From: Clostridium sp. AF37-5
Lineage (GTDB): Bacteria; Bacillota; Clostridia; Lachnospirales; Lachnospiraceae
NCBI RefSeq assembly: GCF_003477605.1
Contig: NZ_QUDR01000017.1
Coordinates: 1-18,582 of the forward strand
Direction of reading: 5' to 3'
Length of the DNA stretch: 18,582 nucleotides
Of the stretch, positions 1 to 7,323 are shown one piece after another. Made by a program: the position numbers and the translations under genes. The notes beneath the pieces were generated by a model, which had not been told where the DNA came from, did no database searches, and saw only the letters and a list, made by a program, of their open reading frames with translations. How positions within the stretch are numbered: position 1 is the stretch's first letter; every line of letters begins with the position of its first letter.

Positions 1-9
1 TTGGGAACA

Positions 10-34
10 CACCTGCATAGCAGGTGGTTTATTT
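10..34 (+). terminator. Possible plus-strand terminator hairpin at window edge
   Basis: A 7-bp perfect stem (CACCTGC / GCAGGTG) with a 3-base loop ATA is followed on the plus strand by a T-rich stretch. It would end a plus-strand transcript entering from the left of the window. No plus-strand gene is visible here, so the assignment rests on the hairpin and T-tract only. Confidence 0.4.
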
Positions 35-50
35 TTATTGCCAATACAAC

Positions 51-79
51 AAAAAAACTGCCATCCACTCGGATGGCAG
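51..79 (-). terminator. Rho-independent terminator of fucO
   Basis: Read on the minus strand, a perfect 9-bp stem (58-66 with 71-79, CTGCCATCC pairing with GGATGGCAG) and a 4-base loop are followed directly by seven Ts. It lies about 20 bases after the fucO stop codon and is a textbook intrinsic terminator. Confidence 0.92.
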
Positions 80-99
80 CCTTATTTTATTACTCTATT

Positions 100-1248
100 T
101 TACAGAAGACTTTCATATAATTTTGTAATATCTTCTACACTTGTTTCTTTCGGATTTCCCGGACGGCACGCATCATCATAAGCCGATTGTGCGAGGAACG
201 GAATGTCCTCTTTCTTTACAATTTCTTTCAAATCTGCCGGAATTCCAACATCCTGTGAAAGTTTTCTTACGGCATCAACAGCCGCTTTGCGATATTCTTC
301 CTGTGACATATTTTCCGTGTCCTCAACGCCCATTGCTTTTGCAATATCACGATATTTTTCACCGGTTGCTTCTGCATTGTATTCCATAACGGTAGGCAGA
401 ATAATGGCATTGGCAATTCCGTGCGGTGTATCATATAAAGCACCAAGAGGATGCGCCATCGAGTGAACAATACCAAGTCCAACATTAGAAAATCCCATAC
501 CGGCAACATACTGTCCAAGTGCCATACCTTCTCTGCCCTCCGGTGTATTTTCCACTGCGCCACGCAGAGAACGTGAAATAATTTCGATTGCTTTCAAATG
601 GAACATATCGGACAATTCCCATGCTCCTGCTGTAATATATCCTTCAATCGCATGTGTCAATGCATCCATTCCTGTTGCAGCTGTCAAGCCCTTTGGCATA
701 GACGACATCATATCCGGATCAATAAATGCAACAACCGGAATATCATGCGGGTCTACACAAACCATTTTACGATTTTTCGCCGCATCGGTAATTACATAGT
801 TAATCGTAACCTCGGCAGCCGTTCCCGCTGTCGTAGGTACTGCGAAAATCGGTACACTCTTATTCTTTGTATCTACCGCACCTTCAAGACTTATCACATC
901 TTCATGCTCCGGGTTATTAATAATAATTCCAATTGCTTTTGCTGTATCCATCGAAGAACCACCGCCTATCGCAATCAAATAATCCGTTTTTGCATCCTTA
1001 AATGCCTGCACACCAGTCTGTACATTCTCAATGGTTGGATTTGGTTTAATATTTGAATATAACTCATACGCCATACCATTTTTATCCAGCACATCAAGCA
1101 CCTTCTGTGTTACACCGAATTTTACCAAATCCGGGTCTGAACATACAAACGCTTTCTTGAAGCCGCGACTTCTCGTCTCCCTCGCAATTTCCGCAATTGC
1201 TCCTGCACCATGATATGATGTCTCATTCAATACAAATCTGTTTGCCAT
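100..1248 (-). CDS. fucO: Lactaldehyde reductase / 1,2-propanediol oxidoreductase (iron-containing alcohol dehydrogenase)
   Basis: This 382-residue protein is a full-length group III iron-dependent alcohol dehydrogenase, very close along its whole length to E. coli FucO as I recall it. FucO reduces L-lactaldehyde to 1,2-propanediol with NADH during anaerobic fucose or rhamnose breakdown, in the cytoplasm. Visible marks are the nucleotide-binding GGGS motif (about residues 95-98), the PTTAGTAAEVT block (138-148), and the four metal ligands Asp195, His199, His262 and His276, which match the known FucO ligands shifted by one residue. The ATG start is set by an AGGGGG ribosome binding site 8 bases upstream. 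The gene has its own promoter, a leader inverted repeat and a terminator, so it is probably monocistronic. No fucose or rhamnose genes lie in the window, so the physiological substrate is inferred; a broader aldehyde/diol role remains possible. Confidence 0.93.
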   Translation of the reverse strand: MANRFVLNETSYHGAGAIAEIARETRSRGFKKAFVCSDPDLVKFGVTQKVLDVLDKNGMAYELYSNIKPNPTIENVQTGVQAFKDAKTDYLIAIGGGSSMDTAKAIGIIINNPEHEDVISLEGAVDTKNKSVPIFAVPTTAGTAAEVTINYVITDAAKNRKMVCVDPHDIPVVAFIDPDMMSSMPKGLTAATGMDALTHAIEGYITAGAWELSDMFHLKAIEIISRSLRGAVENTPEGREGMALGQYVAGMGFSNVGLGIVHSMAHPLGALYDTPHGIANAIILPTVMEYNAEATGEKYRDIAKAMGVEDTENMSQEEYRKAAVDAVRKLSQDVGIPADLKEIVKKEDIPFLAQSAYDDACRPGNPKETSVEDITKLYESLL

Positions 1249-1275
1249 AGATTAAGTCCCCCTTTATTCTTTTGT

Positions 1276-1303
1276 TGAATTTGCACAAAAATAAGCAAAT
1301 TCA
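1276..1303. promoter_or_regulatory. Inverted repeat in fucO leader, candidate operator
   Basis: Two perfect 9-bp arms (TGAATTTGC at 1276-1284 and GCAAATTCA at 1295-1303) are separated by 10 bases. The element lies between the fucO promoter and its ribosome binding site, where a bound repressor could block elongation. It has no T-tract of terminator type. The regulator is unknown. Confidence 0.5.
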
Positions 1304-1321
1304 TTTCGTTTTATAGTGTAT

Positions 1322-1349
1322 ATTATACTAAGTTTTCCAGGAAATTCAA
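1322..1349 (-). promoter_or_regulatory. Sigma-A-type promoter of fucO
   Basis: On the minus strand a -35 box TTGAAT (1344-1349) and a perfect -10 box TATAAT (1322-1327) are 16 bases apart. The predicted start gives a leader of about 65 bases holding the inverted repeat at 1276-1303. Confidence 0.72.
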
Positions 1350-1363
1350 GGGGTGATTCGAAT

Positions 1364-2500
1364 TTAATCTAAATATTGGCGGAATTTTTTTATTTTTTCT
1401 TCTCCTTCCCAGCTTGTTAATCTCTGTAAAATTTCCTGCTGTTTTTCTTCCATATATTCTTTCGTATAGGCACGCATATTCCCCAGCTGGCGTTTTGGAA
1501 ATTTGACCTCTTCGCCTTCATCGCCAAGCACCATCTGATAGTAACCATAATGCTTCTGCATACCTTCTTTTAATTCATTCCAATGAAGGGCTGCCCGCTC
1601 ATAATTTTCTTCACGCAAATCAGCATGAATCATATACATATAAATGTCACGAAAAAATCCACGGCAATATGGCAAAAGTTCCTTTTTCCTGCTAAATACA
1701 TCCATAATATCAGTACTCCACCTGCCATACGCAACTGCCTCATCCGCAGACACTTCCCACGCAAGTGATTCCATAGCATAAAGATTTTCTTTATTTATCG
1801 CTCTTACAAAATTTTGAAGATTTTCGCAGACAACTTTCTTCATTTCATCCACGCCACCCTCAAAATCAGCAATTTGTGCCATAATACTTTCCTGCATACG
1901 ATTCGATTTTACACTGGGAAGTGCTCTGACGTGGTCTTTGGCACTGACATAATTCCTGTCATGAATATACACCCACGCGACTGCATAATGTGCACGTTCC
2001 ACCCATTCTGTTTTCTGACAAAACCGAATCACCTGAGCGGCGCACTGAATCGCCTTCTTGCGGTATTTGTCCCAAATGAATTCCTCCCCCTTAAAAGATC
2101 CTTTTTCATCTACATAACGGCTTAAATTAGCCACACGCTCAACCATGCAGGTTGCCAGAACAAAATCCGAAGGATTTACCTCAAGACGTCCAGCGATGTA
2201 TTCACATTCTTTTTTCGCCGCATCCGCAGGTGTTTTTTCATCGCTTTCAATCTTCTCATACTCGCGTTTAATCTCCATATACATGGCATCTTCCTGCTTC
2301 ATTTGGTCCATTCCAAATAAAGTATCCGTAGAAATCTGCAGCGCCTGTACTAACGGCACAATAAGCGATGTATCCGGCAGTCCTGCCTCTGATTCCCATC
2401 GACTTACCGCCTGGGCAGTCACTCCAATCTGCATTGCCAGTTCTTCCTGTGTCAATCCCATTCGTTTTCTGGCAATTCGAATATTGTTTCCTAGCATCAT
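1364..2500 (-). CDS. XRE-family helix-turn-helix regulator with large C-terminal domain
   Basis: The protein is a probable DNA-binding regulator of 378 residues. Its first 60 residues form a Cro/C1-type helix-turn-helix (IRIARKRMGLTQEELA, then VTAQAVSRWE, ending near LFGM), a fold known to bind operators as dimers. The remaining 310 residues are rich in alpha-helix, Trp, Tyr and charged residues and resemble the helical, TPR-like sensor parts of long XRE proteins; I do not recognise a specific family and no ligand can be named. The reading frame opens at a TTG (2504-2506), but AGGAGG at 2509-2514 leaves only 2 bases to it and 8 bases to the ATG at 2498-2500, so the ATG is chosen. Palindromes upstream suggest autoregulation. 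It lies between the metallopeptidase gene and fucO on the same strand; whether it controls either is unknown. Confidence 0.87.
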   Translation of the reverse strand: MMLGNNIRIARKRMGLTQEELAMQIGVTAQAVSRWESEAGLPDTSLIVPLVQALQISTDTLFGMDQMKQEDAMYMEIKREYEKIESDEKTPADAAKKECEYIAGRLEVNPSDFVLATCMVERVANLSRYVDEKGSFKGEEFIWDKYRKKAIQCAAQVIRFCQKTEWVERAHYAVAWVYIHDRNYVSAKDHVRALPSVKSNRMQESIMAQIADFEGGVDEMKKVVCENLQNFVRAINKENLYAMESLAWEVSADEAVAYGRWSTDIMDVFSRKKELLPYCRGFFRDIYMYMIHADLREENYERAALHWNELKEGMQKHYGYYQMVLGDEGEEVKFPKRQLGNMRAYTKEYMEEKQQEILQRLTSWEGEEKIKKFRQYLD

Positions 2501-2528
2501 ATTCAATTCCTCCTAATTTATCATTATT

Positions 2529-2576
2529 CGGTACCGTGATTTCACTATATCATTACGAAAAGAAGAAAACAATCAA
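2529..2576 (-). promoter_or_regulatory. Putative promoter and operator palindromes of the XRE gene
   Basis: On the minus strand a -35-like TTGATT (2571-2576) is followed after 18 bases by TGATAT (2547-2552). Just downstream lie two short perfect palindromes: GTGA-TT-TCAC (2536-2545) and CGGTACCG (2529-2536). Their place at the expected start site fits an autorepressor site. The promoter boxes are weak matches. Confidence 0.4.
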
Positions 2577-2624
2577 TGCATCCTTGAATTTATTTAAAGT
2601 CAGATTAAAAGGGTCCAAAACACT

Positions 2625-3158
2625 TTAGATTTCATAATCCCTCAATTTTTTCCTGCATTCCCGATATGTCTTGCAATATTTCTCTACTTCCTGCCAAAAT
2701 TCTGCCGAATGGTTCATATGACGTCTGTGCGAAAGTTCATGAATAATGACATAATCCATAAGTTCTCGTGGCATATAATACAACTGATAATTAAAATTCA
2801 CATTGCCTTTTGAGCTGCAGCTCCCCCACCTTGTCTTCTGATTGCGGATAGTGATTCTGCCAACGGTGACCTCCATAATTTTGCAAAAATGGTTTACTCT
2901 CTCTGTAAATTCTCCCAAGATACTTTTCCACTCTACATCCGAAATTTCATCAACGGCAGGTGCCCCAGTCAGTTTCTTGTTCAAATTTCTCTGCCGCATC
3001 TGTTTTACTTTTTCTTCAATCCAATAGGCATGCTCCCCAATCCATTCATCCAATTCTTTTTCGGAAAGCCACTGAGGCGCCCGCAGAATCACACTTTCAT
3101 CCGCGCGCACCTCAAGTCCGATTGTTTTTCGATTGGAACGAATCACCTGTACTTTCAT
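2625..3158 (-). CDS. YgjP/DUF45-type (WLM/SprT-like) zinc metallopeptidase
   Basis: This is a putative cytoplasmic metalloprotease of 177 residues, shorter than many members of the family, which I recall as nearer 220-240. The diagnostic region is present: TRWGSCSS (109-116), then HELSHRRHMNH (140-150), giving the HExxH zinc motif with His140, Glu141 and His144 and a likely third ligand at His150, followed by the typical SAEFW. The N-terminal part (SNRKTIGLEVRADESVILRAPQW) also fits the family. The substrates of these proteins are not well defined. The ATG follows a GAGGA about 11 bases upstream. The gene starts 42 bases after cysK with no terminator between, so the two are probably cotranscribed. 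A stop codon close to the HTH gene promoter ends the operon. Confidence 0.88.
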   Translation of the reverse strand: MKVQVIRSNRKTIGLEVRADESVILRAPQWLSEKELDEWIGEHAYWIEEKVKQMRQRNLNKKLTGAPAVDEISDVEWKSILGEFTERVNHFCKIMEVTVGRITIRNQKTRWGSCSSKGNVNFNYQLYYMPRELMDYVIIHELSHRRHMNHSAEFWQEVEKYCKTYRECRKKLRDYEI

Positions 3159-3200
3159 CCTATAAAAATCCTCAGTTTTTTACTTGCTCATCTTGACACG

Positions 3201-4106
3201 TTAAATCAAACCCGTGCTAAAATATCTCTCCGCACGGTCTGCGAGAACCGTTGCAATCACTTTATCTTTTCCGTATTTTTCTGCGATCTGCATTGCCGCA
3301 AACACATTTGCCCCGGATGAAGTTCCTACCAAAAGCCCCTGCTCTTTTGCAAGTTTTCTCGCTGTATTTATCGCATCCTCGTCCGATACCTCAACAACAT
3401 CGGTAATCAAACCGGTGTCTAATACATCCGGAATAAATCCATCTCCAATTCCTTGTATCTGGTGGATTCCCGGTCCATCTCCGTGAAGTGCCGAAACTCC
3501 TTTTGGCTCTACCGCCACAATTTTCGTATCTGGATTTTGCTCAAGCAAATACTTGGCAATCCCCTGTAAGGTACCTCCGCTTCCCACACCGGAAACATAA
3601 ATATCAATTTTCTTTCCCAGCTGCTCACTAAGTTCAACTGCCGTTTTCCGATAATGTGCTTCCGGATTTGCCGGATTCACAAACTGCTGTGGCATATAAT
3701 ATTTCTCAGGATTTGTACTTGCTATCTCATTTGCCTTATCCACTGCACCGCCAATACTAAGTTTCGGCTCTGTGAGGACAAGCTTGGCACCAAATGCCTG
3801 AATTACCTTTTTTCGCTCCTCACTCATATTTTCCGGCATCACAATAATAACCTCGTACCCTTTTCTCACTCCAACAAGAGCCAGACCAATTCCTGTGTTT
3901 CCACTCGTAGGTTCAATAATTGTCATCCCCGGTTTTAATTTTCCTTCCGCCTCTGCCGTCTCAATCATATTTTTTGCGATGCGGTCTTTAATACTTCCGC
4001 CGGGATTCAAAAACTCTGCCTTTGCAAATATATTGTAACCTGTGCTCTCCTGCAGGCACATAAGCGGTGTGTTTCCAATTAAATCAAGTACGTTATTATA
4101 ATACAT
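3201..4106 (-). CDS. cysK: Cysteine synthase (O-acetylserine sulfhydrylase)
   Basis: The 301-residue protein is a full-length PLP-dependent cysteine synthase that joins O-acetylserine and sulfide to make L-cysteine in the cytoplasm. Visible motifs are the N-terminal NNVLDLIGNTPL, the PLP-lysine segment GGSIKDR (Lys40), the substrate loop TSGNTG (67-72), the PLP phosphate-binding loop GVGSGGT (173-179) and GTSSGA with Ser264 expected to contact the pyridine nitrogen. The C-terminus DRAERYFST is the usual end of this family. A ribosome binding site AAGGAGG lies about 12 bases before the ATG, a slightly long spacing. It follows the secreted-protein gene by 55 bases and precedes the metallopeptidase gene by 42. 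No T-box or SAM riboswitch was seen upstream. The related O-phosphoserine enzymes cannot be fully excluded from sequence alone. Confidence 0.95.
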   Translation of the reverse strand: MYYNNVLDLIGNTPLMCLQESTGYNIFAKAEFLNPGGSIKDRIAKNMIETAEAEGKLKPGMTIIEPTSGNTGIGLALVGVRKGYEVIIVMPENMSEERKKVIQAFGAKLVLTEPKLSIGGAVDKANEIASTNPEKYYMPQQFVNPANPEAHYRKTAVELSEQLGKKIDIYVSGVGSGGTLQGIAKYLLEQNPDTKIVAVEPKGVSALHGDGPGIHQIQGIGDGFIPDVLDTGLITDVVEVSDEDAINTARKLAKEQGLLVGTSSGANVFAAMQIAEKYGKDKVIATVLADRAERYFSTGLI

Positions 4107-4149
4107 AAAATGACTTTGCCTCCTTAAATGAGTGACTTCTAAAAATCAT
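4096..4149 (-). other. Possible 17-codon leader ORF overlapping the cysK start
   Basis: A short frame (MIFRSHSFKEAKSFYVL, stop) starts at an ATG 7 bases after AAAGGAG and ends 11 bases inside cysK in another frame. The good ribosome binding site and the overlap would allow translational coupling. It has no cysteine codon, so it is not an obvious attenuation peptide, and it may be chance. Confidence 0.28.
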
Positions 4150-4161
4150 ATCATTTCTCCT

Positions 4162-5109
4162 TTATTCGCCACTATTGTATTTTTTCAGCACGACCTTCGA
4201 TAAATCATTTAAATGAATCATATAGATATATCCTTTTCCTGCCATTTCTTTGTACGCAGGAATATATTCTTCCTTAACTCCGCGAACCAAAATCACATCA
4301 TGAAACACCTGAAAATTGTCCACATAGGAACTAATGCCGGTTCCAAAATCAGCCAAAACCGTTGTCTCATTTGTCGTTTTGTCCACACACACTACGCGAT
4401 TTCCTGCAATATAATATTGCTTGTTTCCTACGGTACTTCTTAAGTTGTAAGACGGACTGCAAAAAGATGACTCCGTTTTTTTATAAGCACCCAGTTTTTT
4501 GCCCTTTTTCGTCATATAACGAAGTGTTAATTTTCCTTTTTTGTTATAATAACTATAGACAAAATTTTTGCCATCGGTTCCCAGCTCATAAAGCCCGGAA
4601 ACCGGCATTTTACAGACCTTCTTTATTTTTTTGCCGGAAAGGTTCATAACATAAATTCCCATATCTTTATCACTGTCGTATTCTTTGTTATAAGCAGTCT
4701 TAATAAAATATATTTTTTTACCAATCAAACCCGGATTTCTTCCCTTGGTAAGTAATTTTTTCGTTTTTTTCTTGCTGTCAATCCGGCATATATAACTATC
4801 CGATGCTCCTGTTCCACATACTAAATCATATGCTGCATAAATGGCATTGCCCTTCACATTCAAATTTTCAAAGGCATTCGTATCTCTCCCTTTGTTTTTG
4901 TAGGAAACAATTTTTGTAACCTTATTTGTTTTCTTATTTATCTTCATCAAATTCATGCGCAGACCGCCCATGGTATAACAATAATAAATATCATTTCCTT
5001 TTTGGCAAGCTGGTCCCGGAATGCGGAGCGTTTTCCCAGCAGCTTCTGCTTTAACCGGCAAGCAGAAAAATGCAGCCAGCATAATCAGAGCTACTAATAA
5101 TCTTTTCAT
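4162..5109 (-). CDS. Secreted lysine-rich protein, beta-propeller-like (DUF5050-like)
   Basis: The 315-residue protein begins with a clear signal peptide (MKRLLVALIMLAAFF, cleavage likely after AEA near residue 23), so it is exported; no lipobox, membrane anchor or sorting signal follows. The mature part repeats short segments such as GNDIYYCY, GNAIYAAYD, GKKIYFIK, GKNFVYSYY and NKQYYIAGN, each followed by a lysine-rich strand (KINKKTNKVTKI, IDSKKKTKKL, LSGKKIKKV). This pattern resembles DUF5050/TolB-type beta-propeller blades. The strong positive charge could favour binding to cell-wall polymers, which is inference. The ATG follows ATTGGAG by 6-8 bases, and a promoter lies at 5167-5194. It heads a probable operon with cysK and the metallopeptidase; no functional link among the three is evident. 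Function unknown. Confidence 0.82.
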   Translation of the reverse strand: MKRLLVALIMLAAFFCLPVKAEAAGKTLRIPGPACQKGNDIYYCYTMGGLRMNLMKINKKTNKVTKIVSYKNKGRDTNAFENLNVKGNAIYAAYDLVCGTGASDSYICRIDSKKKTKKLLTKGRNPGLIGKKIYFIKTAYNKEYDSDKDMGIYVMNLSGKKIKKVCKMPVSGLYELGTDGKNFVYSYYNKKGKLTLRYMTKKGKKLGAYKKTESSFCSPSYNLRSTVGNKQYYIAGNRVVCVDKTTNETTVLADFGTGISSYVDNFQVFHDVILVRGVKEEYIPAYKEMAGKGYIYMIHLNDLSKVVLKKYNSGE

Positions 5110-5166
5110 ACTTTTTTCTCCAATCCATATAAAATTAGTCCCTCCTCGAACAAGGAACCTGTTTCT

Positions 5167-5194
5167 ATTTTACCACGATAAATAATAAATGCAA
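5167..5194 (-). promoter_or_regulatory. Putative promoter of the secreted protein-cysK operon
   Basis: On the minus strand TTGCAT (5189-5194) and TAAAAT (5167-5172) are 16 bases apart, about 57 bases before the ATG at 5109. The -35 match is moderate. No other promoter is needed for the downstream cysK and metallopeptidase genes. Confidence 0.55.
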
Positions 5195-5220
5195 TTCAAA
5201 ATCGTGAATCCTTACAAACA

Positions 5221-6330
5221 TCATACCAACAAAGAATAATACTCCCATGGCCAGATCACACTGTCGAAACAATTCTCCATGTATTCCCAAATATCGTCAT
5301 CTGCATAACCCATCATGCGAAATACAACACATACGCTTTTCTGTATTTTTTTATCCGTTAATTCTCCTTTTCGCTGCTGCAAAAATAATGCCTGTGACAA
5401 CACAGCATATTCCATTGCCATCCATTCCAATTTCACAAGAATATCCAAAACCTGACCGGTTCCTGGCGTAATAATAGCTGATGAGATTTCTTCTGCAAAA
5501 AGATTCCGAAGCTCTTTTGCCCATTTCTTTATCTTGTGCTGATACGTCTTAAAACACTCGATTTCTTTACCATTAATCTTCTCTGCCTCCTCTGCCAGCG
5601 GCACCAGAAAATCTCCATAAATATTTTGTTCCCGATAAATCTGTGAAACATCCAAAAACAGCAAATTATATTCTTCCAGACGTTCTTCTGTTATTGTGTA
5701 ATTTTCTCCAATTGCATCTTGAATTTTCCAAATATCTGTGGTGTTTTTGTAACTTTGGAATTCATCTTCAAGAACGCCCTTTTGTTCCAATTCGTATAAA
5801 TCCAGCGCAATTAAAAAACAGATTTCCAGCGTGGTATTTAATTTAATTTCCCGCGTATTTACAATATCCAGAAACCAATCCCGGATTTCAAACAACACCG
5901 GATTTATCTCATAAATTTCTTCTGCTATTCCTTCCATTTGTTCCTCTTTTTTCTGAATCTGAAAACACTCCTGCTTCCATAACAAATCCAGTACAGCCGG
6001 GCATCCGGGCGTCAATGCACGCTCAACTCTCCCAACATACTCATGTTCTTCCCGCGGAAAAGTATGGCATGTTTCAGAAATTGCCCCCTCACCATCCCGC
6101 AATACAATTTTGCACAATTTCTTCTCATTCAGAAATGGACACATACCATCATTTTTCAATTCGATTATGCGCCCTTCTTCAACTTTCTTTACTTTCTCTT
6201 TCCATTCGTCATCCCACTTATGGAATGTTTCGTCATCCACCGCAATACGCCACTGCATGCAGCACGTCATTGGACATTTGGATGCCGTACACTGAAATTT
6301 GTCATAATAATCCGGCTGATATATTTTCAT
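5221..6330 (-). CDS. FliB-like protein (flagellin lysine-N-methylase family, YkgJ-type cysteine cluster)
   Basis: This 369-residue protein matches the family annotated as flagellin lysine-N-methylase, starting with the hallmark QPDYYDKFQCTASKCPMTCC. FliB in Salmonella methylates surface lysines of flagellin. Eight cysteines are placed as expected: Cys14, Cys19, Cys23 and Cys24, then Cys64 (MCPFL), Cys73 (LCKI), Cys88 (CHTFPR) and Cys110 (TPGCP). Such clusters are thought to bind a metal or an iron-sulfur centre. The C-terminal two thirds is helical and less conserved. The ATG lies one base after the stop of the preceding gene, so translation is probably coupled; GGAAGAG just upstream may serve as ribosome binding site. 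No flagellar genes occur in the window and many Clostridia carry such homologues away from flagellar loci, so the substrate is uncertain. Confidence 0.8.
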   Translation of the reverse strand: MKIYQPDYYDKFQCTASKCPMTCCMQWRIAVDDETFHKWDDEWKEKVKKVEEGRIIELKNDGMCPFLNEKKLCKIVLRDGEGAISETCHTFPREEHEYVGRVERALTPGCPAVLDLLWKQECFQIQKKEEQMEGIAEEIYEINPVLFEIRDWFLDIVNTREIKLNTTLEICFLIALDLYELEQKGVLEDEFQSYKNTTDIWKIQDAIGENYTITEERLEEYNLLFLDVSQIYREQNIYGDFLVPLAEEAEKINGKEIECFKTYQHKIKKWAKELRNLFAEEISSAIITPGTGQVLDILVKLEWMAMEYAVLSQALFLQQRKGELTDKKIQKSVCVVFRMMGYADDDIWEYMENCFDSVIWPWEYYSLLV

Positions 6331-6331
6331 C

Positions 6332-6673
6332 TTACTCTTCCATTTCCTCCAAAGCGTCTAAGTAATCTTCTAACCATTCTCCCTGCAAATCGGCCTTGGT
6401 ATCGTTTTCACCGTCATCGACTTCATTGCAAAACATCCCCGGCGGAAACAATCCTCCATCGAGCCCAATTACCGCTTCGTCCCCCTCATCAAGGTTTCTG
6501 CGATACATAATTTCATCTTCCATCATTATAATTCTTTCCGGAAAATCGCCAAAGTCATCCGGCTCGATTGTTTTTACCAAAACACTTACCATAGGAACAT
6601 AGTCATCCGGTCGTTCCTCACATCCATAATCTTCTTCGTCAATACGAATGATTCTATATCTGGTTTCCTGCAC
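6332..6673 (-). CDS. Small acidic protein of unknown function, cotranscribed with FliB-like gene
   Basis: I do not recognise this 113-residue protein. It is strongly acidic, with many Asp and Glu residues, especially in the stretches IDEEDYGCEERPDD near the start and the tail EWLEDYLDALEEMEE. The middle (VSVLVKTIEPDDFGDFPERIIMMEDEIMYRRNLDEGDEAVIGLDGG) reads like a small beta-rich domain. No signal peptide or membrane segment is present, so it should be cytoplasmic. The start codon is GTG at 6671-6673, chosen because GAGAGG stands 8 bases upstream. A near-consensus promoter (6710-6738) lies just before it and the FliB-like gene begins one base after its stop. The tight coupling suggests that the two products act together or need a fixed ratio; that is inference. 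Confidence 0.78.
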   Translation of the reverse strand: MQETRYRIIRIDEEDYGCEERPDDYVPMVSVLVKTIEPDDFGDFPERIIMMEDEIMYRRNLDEGDEAVIGLDGGLFPPGMFCNEVDDGENDTKADLQGEWLEDYLDALEEMEE

Positions 6674-6709
6674 CTTTTTGTCCTCTCTTGTCTGGTATTA
6701 TTTGTTTAT

Positions 6710-6738
6710 ATTTTATTGAGTGCAAATATATATGTCAA
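6710..6738 (-). promoter_or_regulatory. Near-consensus promoter of the acidic protein/FliB-like operon
   Basis: On the minus strand a perfect -35 TTGACA (6733-6738) and a -10 TAAAAT (6710-6715) are exactly 17 bases apart, about 37 bases before the GTG start. Confidence 0.85.
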
Positions 6739-6769
6739 TGACTTTTCTTGCTTTCCTATTCGCATAAAC

Positions 6770-7195
6770 CTATCCTTTTTTATAAATAACCTTCCGCAAC
6801 GCCGGTCCGCAATACTCATGTGGAATAAGCTTAAATCCTTGTTTTATATAAAACTGTTCTTTGTCTGGCTCAGATATAAGTTGTACACTAACACGACTTC
6901 CAACACACATATTTTTCTCAATATGTTCCAAAAGCATATGTATAATTGTACTTCCAATTCCCATTCTTTGATATTCAGGCTTAACAACAATATCCATAAT
7001 CATAAAATAAATACCATCACCGACAGCTCTCCCCATTCCAATGGGAACTTTGTTATCAAAAACAGTAACTGTATAATATGAATTTACCAAAGCAATTTCT
7101 GCCTGTTCCCTGCTCCAATTATTCCACTTAACTGACTTTCTTAATATGTAATATGTTTCATAATCAAGTTGATTTTCTTTAAATGCAAAGTTCAT
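6770..7195 (-). CDS. GNAT-family N-acetyltransferase
   Basis: This 141-residue protein is a single-domain GNAT enzyme, which would transfer an acetyl group from acetyl-CoA to an amine. The core acetyl-CoA binding motif is present at about residues 71-82 (VKPEYQRMGIGS, the R/Q-x-x-G-x-G/A signature), preceded by the beta strand DGIYFMIMDIVV and followed by a helix TIIHMLLEHIEK. The tail ends with FYIKQGFKLIPHEYCGPALRKVI, the usual strand and helix of this fold. The substrate cannot be told. The ATG is supported by GAGGGGG about 5 bases upstream. It lies 128 bases after the HEPN gene, with no clear terminator or promoter between, so it may be the last gene of that unit. Confidence 0.88.
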   Translation of the reverse strand: MNFAFKENQLDYETYYILRKSVKWNNWSREQAEIALVNSYYTVTVFDNKVPIGMGRAVGDGIYFMIMDIVVKPEYQRMGIGSTIIHMLLEHIEKNMCVGSRVSVQLISEPDKEQFYIKQGFKLIPHEYCGPALRKVIYKKG

Positions 7196-7323
7196 ATCAT
7201 CCCCCTCTCACTTCTTACCTTCGTGTGTACCCTGTCACCTTAACACTATAATTACAGTCCAAATATTCAAGTATCTTATTGTTACTTAAATCCAAACTGT
7301 AAAATATTATATAGATTCAATTA

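Noticed and set aside
598..1056. Plus-strand 152-codon frame opposite fucO
   Set aside because: It has no family resemblance, is Cys- and Arg-rich as expected of antisense frames, and lies wholly inside a well-supported gene.
4107..4161. T-box or SAM riboswitch before cysK
   Set aside because: The gap is only 55 bases, with no terminator hairpin, T-box or riboswitch motif.
7196..7323. Promoter of the GNAT gene at 6770-7195
   Set aside because: TTGAAT and TATAGT boxes exist but are only 14 bases apart, and other pairs are weak; none was convincing enough to annotate.
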